The position numbers were made by a program, and so were the translations under genes. From JAYPWI01 sp038135065 (GTDB taxonomy: Bacteria; Actinomycetota; Acidimicrobiia; Acidimicrobiales; Poriferisodalaceae): 36,891 nt of DNA. Location of the stretch: contig JAYPWI010000032.1 of NCBI GenBank assembly GCA_038135065.1, forward strand, positions 1 through 36,891. Reading direction: 5' to 3'. This document shows positions 30,380 to 36,891 of the stretch, in pieces. How positions within the stretch are numbered: position 1 is the stretch's first letter; every line of letters begins with the position of its first letter. A model generated the notes under the pieces. It saw nothing but the letters and a program-made list of their open reading frames with translations, did no database searches and was not told the DNA's origin.

Positions 30380-31129
30380 GTGAGCGAAGCGTCCTCCGTG
30401 TCCATCGGGCCCCTCTCAGCACGATTCGAGGGAATGCCCGGCACCATGCAGGGCGGCTATGTGGCCGCCCTTGCAGCCGGGAACCGTAACGGCCCCATCC
30501 GAGTGCGCATCCGGCGTCCCCTTCTGGCGGGCGATGAGCTGATGCGCACGACAACCGGTGACCGGTGGGAGATCCACCGTGGTGACGAATTGGTGATGGT
30601 CGGAGTACCCGACTCCATGCTGGTCAACGATCCTGGTCCACCCGATCACGCCCTGGCCGTCGTGGCCACCGAAGGCGAGCTCCCCTTCGCCCCACCCTTT
30701 CCCGACTGCGTGGGGTGCGGTGGCCGACCCGACGGACTGGGGGTGCGCCTACGCCCGCTCGGGGACGGACGCCACATGGTGAGCGTGTGGACTCCAGGTA
30801 CCGAAACCGACGAGCGGGGCCTGGTACCCCGCAGCAATGTGTGGACCATGATCGATTGCCTGACCAGTTGGTCGGTGTTCGTCGACCCACCCACCAATGG
30901 CGAGGGTGGTGCGGTGACAGGCAACATCGCCATGCAGTTCATCGAGGACCTACAGCCCGGGGTGAGCTACCTCTGCCAGTCATGGCGAGAGCGGGACGAT
31001 GAGCGATCCATCATCTGCGGTGGCACCATTCACCACGCCGACACGGGCCGCCTCGTTGCCCTGGCTGACCAGGAAATGATCCGAACTCCGGGCTGGGGCA
31101 TGGAGGTTCCTGTCACGCCGCTGTGCTGA
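30380..31129 (+). CDS. Hotdog-fold thioesterase-like protein
   Basis: 249 residues. FPDCVGCGGRPDGLGVRL (near 108-125), then WTP and NVWTMIDCLTSW, match a group of actinobacterial PaaI-like hotdog proteins with a paired-Cys loop. MQGGYVAALAA near the start may belong to a first, degenerate hotdog unit, so the whole may be a double hotdog. Such folds hydrolyse acyl-CoA or bind it. The usual catalytic Asp or Glu is not identified with certainty. The frame is open much further upstream, but that part is antisense to the thiolase and sigma genes. GTG 30380 follows AGGA (30368-30371) or, if leaderless, TAGGAC at 7 nt. Probably acts on the same acyl-CoA chain as the thiolase. Confidence 0.72.
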   Translation: MSEASSVSIGPLSARFEGMPGTMQGGYVAALAAGNRNGPIRVRIRRPLLAGDELMRTTTGDRWEIHRGDELVMVGVPDSMLVNDPGPPDHALAVVATEGELPFAPPFPDCVGCGGRPDGLGVRLRPLGDGRHMVSVWTPGTETDERGLVPRSNVWTMIDCLTSWSVFVDPPTNGEGGAVTGNIAMQFIEDLQPGVSYLCQSWRERDDERSIICGGTIHHADTGRLVALADQEMIRTPGWGMEVPVTPLC

Positions 31130-31159
31130 CCGAGCGAGCGGGGGCTTCTGCAGGGCAAA

Positions 31160-32290
31160 TCAGGACGGGCAGGACACCGTCACCAGCGCACCCGCCGAAG
31201 GCTGACCATCTGCCTCGAAGGTCTGGGACCCGAGACGGGCGGCCAGCTCGTCCGCCACGAAGACGACGACGGCGCCGACTCGCTGACCGTCGACGGTGTC
31301 CCCGATCCAACCCATAGCTGCTGGCGCTCCTTGGTGACAGTCCGACCAGGCCACCTCGTACCCGGCCTCCTCGCCGAACCTCACCGCCCGACTGACCTCC
31401 GGCGAGCTGACCGGACCGGCACCGAGCACGATCGCCCAGCCCGTGCCAGCGGCCTCGGGTGCTTGGATCTGGGCCGGGTACGGCAGGCCCGACTGCTCCA
31501 GATTCGATTTGGTCGGGGTGAAGATCCTCCCCGGGACGGATCCGGTCGGCGGCTCGGTCCCCCAGCTCGCCTCCTCCACCTCGACGGACCGGCCATCCGC
31601 GCCCATGACGTCCAACACGACCCAGCCGGATCGGCCCTGCCATTCGATGGTGCCGTCGGCCAGGGTGATGAGCAGCCACACCCCGCTCGGATCGTGTTCC
31701 AGTTCCATCACCGGCGAGGCAGAGGCACTGACCCTGAAGCGGGCGTCCACCTGGTCGCGTTCCGTGTCCACTGCCATGGCCCGGACGGCGAACGGCGCAT
31801 CGCTGCAATCGGTGGTCTGGTGTATCGACTCGACGGCAATCACCCGCCCCGAGTCCTCGACGGTCGGGTGGGACACCGCGACATGCAGTCCTGAGCCGTC
31901 GTCTTCGCAGTTGAAGGGCACCACGGGTCGGACCCCGACAAGACTGCCCGGCTCGACCTCGCGGGGCTCAGGAGCGGACCCGGGGCCAACGTAGGCCCCT
32001 GTCTGCGCGTCGACCCAGAACCACGATGCGCTGCCCCGAGCCCGGACCAGCACACGCAGCGGACGCCCGGTGGGTCCGTCGAAGGCCCCTTCGGGCGACA
32101 GCACTTCGACGGCATCCCCGCCATCGGCTGGGGCCGCACTCCCCTCCGAAGCGGAGTCGACTGAGACTGGCGCGGTGGCCTCCACTCCGTCGGTGAGGGT
32201 CACCGTCGGCGGCGAACTACACGCGACCATCGACAGCAGGAGCCCGACGACGCCGGACAATCCCGCCGCACGGTGCCCGACAGCGATCAC
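31160..32290 (-). CDS. Putative lipoprotein, unknown function
   Basis: 376 residues. A signal peptide ends in a lipobox-like LLLSMVAC (Cys24), so the mature protein is probably lipid-anchored. A Ser/Ala/Asp-rich linker (25-60) leads to a beta-rich domain with Cys pairs (NCEDD, TDCSD), and the end has WSDCHQG and a last VSCPS. Four late Cys could form two disulfides. No family recognised. GTG 32290 overlaps the monooxygenase stop by 4 nt (GTGA), so it is translated with it. Why a surface lipoprotein should be coupled to a cytoplasmic flavoenzyme is unclear. Converges on the hotdog gene. Confidence 0.7.
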   Translation of the reverse strand: MIAVGHRAAGLSGVVGLLLSMVACSSPPTVTLTDGVEATAPVSVDSASEGSAAPADGGDAVEVLSPEGAFDGPTGRPLRVLVRARGSASWFWVDAQTGAYVGPGSAPEPREVEPGSLVGVRPVVPFNCEDDGSGLHVAVSHPTVEDSGRVIAVESIHQTTDCSDAPFAVRAMAVDTERDQVDARFRVSASASPVMELEHDPSGVWLLITLADGTIEWQGRSGWVVLDVMGADGRSVEVEEASWGTEPPTGSVPGRIFTPTKSNLEQSGLPYPAQIQAPEAAGTGWAIVLGAGPVSSPEVSRAVRFGEEAGYEVAWSDCHQGAPAAMGWIGDTVDGQRVGAVVVFVADELAARLGSQTFEADGQPSAGALVTVSCPS

Positions 32291-34059
32291 CGGGTGGTCA
32301 GCAGGAAGTTCTCGGTCATCGAGTCGCGCACCTCTGACATGAACCCCAGGTAATCACCCATCGATCCGTTGTAGTTGCCATCCTGCCGACGATTCTCGGC
32401 ACCCTCGAAGTTGTAGTAGCCGGGCGTGCATTCCTTGTTGCGGTTGGTCTTGCCTCGGTTCTCGATCACCTTCTGGACCCACCACTCCTCGATCTCGGGG
32501 GTCGGATCCATCGAGTGGATGCCATTACGGCGCACGTAGTCGATGCATTCGGCGATGTGCTCTCCCTGGCTGTTCAACACGTCGGTCAGGTTGAACGCGA
32601 AGAAGGCCTGGTACCCGCCCATGACGAAGAAGTTGGGGAACCCATGGGTGTGGATCCCCAGCACGGTTCGGATTCCGTCCTCGTACTTGTCGTTGAGATC
32701 GACACCGCCCTCGCCGACGATCTTGTTGTAGATGCCCGTCTTCTGCACCTCGAATCCGGTGGCGTAGATGATGAGGTCGACCTCGAAGACCTCACCGTCG
32801 AACTCGGGTCCTGCGGCGGTGATGGTGCTCACCCCCTTGCCCTTGGTATCGACCAAACGCACGTTGGGACGGTTGAAGGTGGGGAGGTATTCGTTGTGGA
32901 AGCACGGCCGCTTGCACATGAGCATGTACCAGGGCTTGAGTGACTCGGCGGTCTCGGGATCCTCGACCGTCTCCTCGATCCGGCGGTGGATCCGCATCAT
33001 GGCGTCGATGTTGGCGTTCTCCTGGCGACGGATCTTCTCCTCCCGCGACATCGACGCCCGGCGGGCCTGCTGGGCTTCGCTCAGCTGTGGCCCGGCGATG
33101 GCCCGCGCCCTGCGCTTGGCCTGCCAACCGGGCTCGAGGGTCGACGCCCATTCCGGATCGGTTTCCCAGTCGTCACGGATGTCGATGGAACTCGGTGTCC
33201 GCTGGAAGATGTAGAGCTGCTTCGCGTTCTTGCCCAACTCGGGGATGGCCTGCACCGCAGTGGCGCCGGTCCCGATGATGGCCACCCGCTTGTCAGCCAG
33301 ACGCTCGAGGTTGGCCCCCGTGTACTCGTAGTCCCACCGCGAGGTGTGGAAGCTGTGACCTGTGAAGTCGGCGATGCCGTCGATCTTGGCGAGGCGAGGC
33401 TTGGCCAGGGTGCCGTTGGCGCAGATCACGAAGCGGGCCCGCATCGTGTCGCCTCGATCGGTGCCGATATGCCACATCTCGTCTTCTTCGTTCCAGATGG
33501 TCGAGGTGACCGTGGTCTGGAACACGGCAAGGCCGTACAGGTCGTAGCGCTCGGCGATCATCCGGCAATAGTTGAAGATCTCGGGGCCGCCGGCGTAGTG
33601 GCGAGTCGGCACGTAGCCCGTCTCGTCCAGCAGGGGCAGGTAGTCGTAGGACACCACGTCGCAGGCCACCCCTGGGTACCGATTCCAGTACCAGGTGCCA
33701 CCCACGTCACCACCACGCTCGACGATGCGGATCGACTCGACCCCCTTCTCCCTCAGACGCGCCGAGGTGAGGAGGGCAGAGAAGCCGCCCCCGATGAACA
33801 GGACCTCGACCTCGTCGTCGATCGGGTCGCGTTCGATGACCTCTTCGACATGAGGATCCGTCTCATAACCAGCCAGATCCCCACTCATGTCCTGGTAGAT
33901 CTCGGTCCCCGGTGGTCGGTACCCGAGCCGGACGTCCCGCTCGTGGGCGAAACGATCTTTGATGGCGTCGTAGTAGTCCTGGGATGGGCGGCCCGAGTCG
34001 TCCCGGGCGTAGTCGAAATTGAAGACGTTCTGAGGACGTTCCCGTTCCGATTCGGCCAT
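32287..34059 (-). CDS. Flavin-containing monooxygenase, Baeyer-Villiger type
   Basis: 590 residues. The FAD motif is GGGFSAL, RIVERGGDVGGTWYWNRYPGV is typical, and the Baeyer-Villiger fingerprint F-x-G-x3-H-x3-W is present as FTGHSFHTSRW. A second Rossmann motif, GTGATA, binds NADPH, and YATGFE lies near the end. A ~90-residue N-terminal extension (FNFDYARDD, VRLGYRPPGTEIYQD) is found in the longer cyclododecanone/steroid-type enzymes. The reaction inserts oxygen next to a ketone to give an ester or lactone. ATG 34059 has GGGAG 7 nt upstream; ATG 34065 is too close to it. Diverges from an MFS gene. Confidence 0.92.
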   Translation of the reverse strand: MAESERERPQNVFNFDYARDDSGRPSQDYYDAIKDRFAHERDVRLGYRPPGTEIYQDMSGDLAGYETDPHVEEVIERDPIDDEVEVLFIGGGFSALLTSARLREKGVESIRIVERGGDVGGTWYWNRYPGVACDVVSYDYLPLLDETGYVPTRHYAGGPEIFNYCRMIAERYDLYGLAVFQTTVTSTIWNEEDEMWHIGTDRGDTMRARFVICANGTLAKPRLAKIDGIADFTGHSFHTSRWDYEYTGANLERLADKRVAIIGTGATAVQAIPELGKNAKQLYIFQRTPSSIDIRDDWETDPEWASTLEPGWQAKRRARAIAGPQLSEAQQARRASMSREEKIRRQENANIDAMMRIHRRIEETVEDPETAESLKPWYMLMCKRPCFHNEYLPTFNRPNVRLVDTKGKGVSTITAAGPEFDGEVFEVDLIIYATGFEVQKTGIYNKIVGEGGVDLNDKYEDGIRTVLGIHTHGFPNFFVMGGYQAFFAFNLTDVLNSQGEHIAECIDYVRRNGIHSMDPTPEIEEWWVQKVIENRGKTNRNKECTPGYYNFEGAENRRQDGNYNGSMGDYLGFMSEVRDSMTENFLLTTR

Positions 34060-34151
34060 GACCATGCTCCCTCGTCGAGATGACAGCGCCCTGGACACTA
34101 CCCCCCGCGCCACCCCCACATCTCGACTACGGATGACCAAACGGAGCCAGG

Positions 34152-34157
34152 TACTGT
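34152..34157 (+). promoter_or_regulatory. -10 candidate (TACTGT) of an MFS gene
   Basis: Part of the 15-nt stretch 34151-34165, which matches 15615-15629 (upstream of the GMC gene) at 14 positions. Here the start codon is about 20 nt away, so the mRNA has a short leader with AGGGG. Confidence 0.45.
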
Positions 34158-34178
34158 CGTCGCGGACAGGGGGTGAGC

Positions 34179-35558
34179 GTGGCGGGAGCCGTCGTGGGCA
34201 CGCATGGGGCCAGCGCAACGCGGATCCCAGTCCGAGCATGGCTGGGCTTGGCCGTGTCCTCGATGGTCTACGTGCTCGTCCTCGACAGCCTCGCGGTGGC
34301 GGTCGCCTTCAGCGAGATCGAGGCAGCCTGGCCGACCGTGGCCCGCACCACCCTCGCCTGGATCACCACCGGCTTCACCATCGCCATCGCATCGACCATG
34401 CTCGTGGTGGGCCAGATCGCCGACCGCATCGGGTGGCGCCGGGTATTTGTCGTCGGGATGGTGCTGTTCACCGTGGGCGGCCTTATCGCTGTCAGTACCT
34501 CGACGATCTGGGTGCTGATCGGGGCCCGGGTCTTCCAGGGGATGGCGGCCGCCATGTTCACGGTCACGGGCTTCCCCCTCGCCCTGCCGTCGTTCCCGGC
34601 ATCCAAACGAGGGCAGGCGATGGGCTGGATCGGCGTGGGCGGGGCAGGGGCCGCCCTGTTGGGACCCGTCGTCGGAGGAGGCGTGATCAGCGTCTTCGGC
34701 TGGCGGGCCGGCCTACTCCTCCCCCTCCCTCTGTGCCTCATTGCTGCGATTGCCGCCCCCCGGGTGCTCGACGAGCGCCGGGGGGAACGTCGCCCCATCG
34801 ACGTGATCGGTGTTGCCCTCGGCACCGTGGGGGTAGCCGCCCTCACCCTGGCCATCCTGCAACGGGAACTGCGGGTCGCTCCCATATCGGCCATCGTGCT
34901 CGCAGCCTTCCTGTGGCGGATCTTCCACCACCACACGCCGGTCATCCGGCCCGACCTGTTCAGCGATCGGCGGTACTTGTGGGCCACCGTCTCTCAGCTG
35001 GCCACCCAGATGGCCATCTTTGCGTGGTTCTTCTCGATGCCGCTGTTCCTGACCAACGTGTGGGGGTGGTCCACCCTGGCCACGGGGCTCGCCCTGGCCC
35101 TGCCCATGTTGATCAGCTTCAACGCCGTCTCGGCGGGCAACTATGCGGACCGCAGGGGTTACCGCCCGGTCCTGTTCTACGGAGGCCTCACCGCAGCAGC
35201 CGGTCTCACCTGGTGGGTCGTTGTCCTTGCCGACACCCCCTCGGTTCTCCTGCTCGGGGTGGGTCTGGTCGTGTTCGGCATGGGCAGCGGGATGGTCGGG
35301 GTCACCGGCATGGCTGCGGCCCTGAACTCGGTGAGCGATGACAATCTGGCTGAGGCCAACGCCGCCTTACAGACCACCCGGAGGCTGATCCAGGGGCTCG
35401 GCGCTGCCGTGGCCCTGGCCATCCTCGGCAACCGCGACACCACCTCACTTCAGCACTTCAAATGGGTCTGGATCGTCGCCGCGTCGGGTTACGCGCTCTC
35501 GTCGGTCGTGTTGTGGTTCTACCCCCGGGAGCGGCGCTTCGCGGCCCTGCGTGGTTGA
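34179..35558 (+). CDS. MFS transporter, drug:H+ antiporter-like
   Basis: 459 residues with 12 or more hydrophobic spans. Between spans 2 and 3, GQIADRIGWRRVFVVG is the MFS motif A, and GARVFQGMAAAMF follows as motif B. GWIGVGGAGAALLGPVVGG is motif C, typical of exporters. The layout fits the DHA2-like or YebQ-like group. GTG 34179 has AGGGG about 6 nt upstream; GTG 34173 is in frame but too close to it. The substrate is unknown; divergence from the monooxygenase gene suggests export of a related hydrophobic compound, as inference only. It converges on a second MFS gene. Confidence 0.88.
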   Translation: MAGAVVGTHGASATRIPVRAWLGLAVSSMVYVLVLDSLAVAVAFSEIEAAWPTVARTTLAWITTGFTIAIASTMLVVGQIADRIGWRRVFVVGMVLFTVGGLIAVSTSTIWVLIGARVFQGMAAAMFTVTGFPLALPSFPASKRGQAMGWIGVGGAGAALLGPVVGGGVISVFGWRAGLLLPLPLCLIAAIAAPRVLDERRGERRPIDVIGVALGTVGVAALTLAILQRELRVAPISAIVLAAFLWRIFHHHTPVIRPDLFSDRRYLWATVSQLATQMAIFAWFFSMPLFLTNVWGWSTLATGLALALPMLISFNAVSAGNYADRRGYRPVLFYGGLTAAAGLTWWVVVLADTPSVLLLGVGLVVFGMGSGMVGVTGMAAALNSVSDDNLAEANAALQTTRRLIQGLGAAVALAILGNRDTTSLQHFKWVWIVAASGYALSSVVLWFYPRERRFAALRG

Positions 35559-35639
35559 TCACCGGCACGATCCGCCCGCTGACCTGCCGCAACCCGGGCC
35601 CGGATCATCCACCACCGTGATGTCGCACGACCAGACGGT

Positions 35640-36875
35640 TCAACCGGTCTCCCAGCCGCCCGGTGCAGTGGGCCGTCGCCCCCGCCCGTCTGGTGGTGTG
35701 GCTGCGAAGGGCAGCACCGCAATCGCCAGCACCCCCGCTGCGCATACGAGGGCGACAGGAACACTGGTCGCCCGCGCCAGTGCCCCCAGGGTCAAACCTC
35801 CGATCACCTCGCCCATGGCTTCGGCCTGACCGCGGAACGAGATGACGGTGGCCCGAGACTCGGGCACCGCGTGGCGGTTCGCCAACGCCACGCCGACGGG
35901 ATCGATCACCTCACGACCGACGTCTCGAACCGCCCATCCGGCGATGGCCACGGAGATGGCCGGCGACAATGCCAGGGCAGTGACACCGACAGCGGACGCA
36001 ACGAGGAGAAGTTGTACGAGCCGGGCAGCCCTCCTATCGCCCGCGGAGGACCCTCGCTCGGCCAACCACACCATCACCGGGACGTTCACCAGGGTCATGA
36101 CCCACCAGATCGCACCGAAGAACACCACACCCTGTTCGTCGGCGAACTGGGGCAGACCCAACTGCACCAACCGGAGAACATCGAGACGATCCACTGCTTC
36201 GTCAGCGATCCCTATCAGCACCATGGCTCCCACGACGATGCGCAGCATCGGGCTCTGCAGCACGATGTGCGCACCGGCCCGCCAGACCCGCACCGCATCT
36301 GACCATCGCCGGTCGCTGGAGCGCTCGGCCGGCGTGAACCCGCGCTCGGGCATCACCAGCGCCAAACCGAGGCCGACGACCACGGCGGCTGTTCCCATCA
36401 CGACCATGGCCCCCTCGAGCGACCACCACCCCACCACGGCGGCGACCGGGAGCCCTGCGAGAAGACCCACCGAGCGCCAGACAGCATGACGAACGATCAA
36501 CGGAGCAGGGTCATCCTCGATCTCATCGGTGACCCACGCAGTATCGGCGCCACTCTGCAACGTCCAGCCGATCGACCACACCACCTGCCAAATCAACAGC
36601 ACACCAAAGATGGGGGTGATGGGAGCCAGGCTCATGGCGAGGCCCATGAGCAGGTAGGCGATGACCACCGACCATTTGCGACTGTGCAGGTCAGCGACCA
36701 CACCGGTTGGCACCTCAGCGAGGAGCACCGTCACTTCGATCGCTGCCCCGAGCAGGACGAGCTGCAGTGGATCGAACTCGAGCTCCACGACCCACCAGAC
36801 CACAGCGGCCAGACCCCACGACGATGTGAAACCCTGGGCTGCCCCGGTGAACAGGTACACACGATCAGGGCGCAC
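35640..36875 (-). CDS. MFS transporter, second type
   Basis: 411 residues with about 10-12 membrane spans. LLAEVPTGVVADLHSRKWSVV is motif A with a Pro-Thr-Gly pattern common in MFS proteins that are often annotated as tetracycline- or multidrug-like exporters. DTAWVTDEIEDD in the loop after span 4 and the cytoplasmic stretch ERGFTPAERSSDRRW at mid-protein are typical of that group. Substrate unknown. GTG 36875 is the only start after an in-frame TAG 12 nt upstream, and it lies 6 nt after TAGCCT, a leaderless start. There is no close sequence similarity to the other MFS protein here. Confidence 0.86.
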   Translation of the reverse strand: MRPDRVYLFTGAAQGFTSSWGLAAVVWWVVELEFDPLQLVLLGAAIEVTVLLAEVPTGVVADLHSRKWSVVIAYLLMGLAMSLAPITPIFGVLLIWQVVWSIGWTLQSGADTAWVTDEIEDDPAPLIVRHAVWRSVGLLAGLPVAAVVGWWSLEGAMVVMGTAAVVVGLGLALVMPERGFTPAERSSDRRWSDAVRVWRAGAHIVLQSPMLRIVVGAMVLIGIADEAVDRLDVLRLVQLGLPQFADEQGVVFFGAIWWVMTLVNVPVMVWLAERGSSAGDRRAARLVQLLLVASAVGVTALALSPAISVAIAGWAVRDVGREVIDPVGVALANRHAVPESRATVISFRGQAEAMGEVIGGLTLGALARATSVPVALVCAAGVLAIAVLPFAATPPDGRGRRPTAPGGWETG

Positions 36876-36881
36876 CCGGGC

Positions 36882-36887
36882 AGGCTA
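36882..36887 (-). promoter_or_regulatory. -10 element (TAGCCT) of the second MFS gene, leaderless start
   Basis: Six nucleotides (GCCCGG) separate it from GTG 36875. It is identical in sequence to the elements before miaB and dapE. Confidence 0.5.
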
Positions 36888-36891
36888 GGAC

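Noticed and set aside
1..36891. Mobile element, prophage, integrase or defence island
   Set aside because: No transposase, integrase, terminase or toxin-antitoxin signature and no long terminal repeats were seen. The methyltransferase has no nuclease partner.

Overview
The window is a GC-rich chromosomal segment of an actinomycete, most likely of the class Acidimicrobiia. The reasons are very high G/C at third codon positions, frequent GTG and TTG starts, many leaderless starts, the miaB-miaA-dapF-hflX-dapC-dapE gene order, and a protein built from the GYWLL/DGGVFSFGDA repeat that is common in that group. Nearly every base is coding or short intergenic. I see no phage, insertion sequence, integron or CRISPR array. 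The taxonomic call is inference.

Layout. 1-700: the tail of an unknown, probably exported protein, a doubtful small ORF, then tRNA-Cys and tRNA-Val on the minus strand with a good promoter and terminator. 801-4650: an alpha/beta hydrolase and a sugar-kinase-like phosphotransferase in one operon, converging on a short-chain dehydrogenase and an acyl desaturase. 4874-5236: tRNA-Gly and a small conserved protein. 5247-8600: a small membrane protein, an Fpg/Nei DNA glycosylase, a divergent aldo/keto reductase, and MetX. 8677-11522: an N6-adenine methyltransferase without a visible nuclease, overlapping a DEAD-box helicase. 11697-14098: a large beta-propeller protein whose 5' end is broken at a run of 15 C. 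14124-18038: an N-acyl-D-amino-acid deacylase diverging from a GMC oxidoreductase and HAD phosphatase pair. 18148-26089: a zinc-ribbon protein, then the minus-strand group miaB-mscS-miaA-dapF-hflX-dapC-dapE, which joins tRNA A37 modification (MiaA and MiaB act in sequence) to lysine/meso-DAP synthesis (DapC, DapE and DapF act in sequence) and the ribosome-linked GTPase HflX. 26120-28868: a cupin with DMSP-lyase-type metal residues, a small membrane protein, and an ECF sigma factor fused to its own anti-sigma domain, membrane anchor and extracellular domain. 29036-36875: a thiolase divergent from a hotdog-like protein, a lipoprotein overlapping a flavin monooxygenase, and two MFS transporters.

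The most informative signals beyond ordinary annotation are these. (1) A -10 motif TANNNT lies exactly 6-7 nt upstream of eight start codons, pointing to leaderless mRNAs. (2) The propeller gene has no usable start codon in frame, and a C15 tract lies at the break. (3) A single polypeptide carries a sigma factor, a zinc anti-sigma motif, a transmembrane helix and an exported domain. (4) The cupin matches the DMSP lyase active site. (5) The usual actinobacterial Gly-Cys-Val tRNA group is split by about 4 kb. (6) Paired palindromes sit in a 60-bp divergent promoter. I did not find a clear multi-gene system that I could call undescribed.
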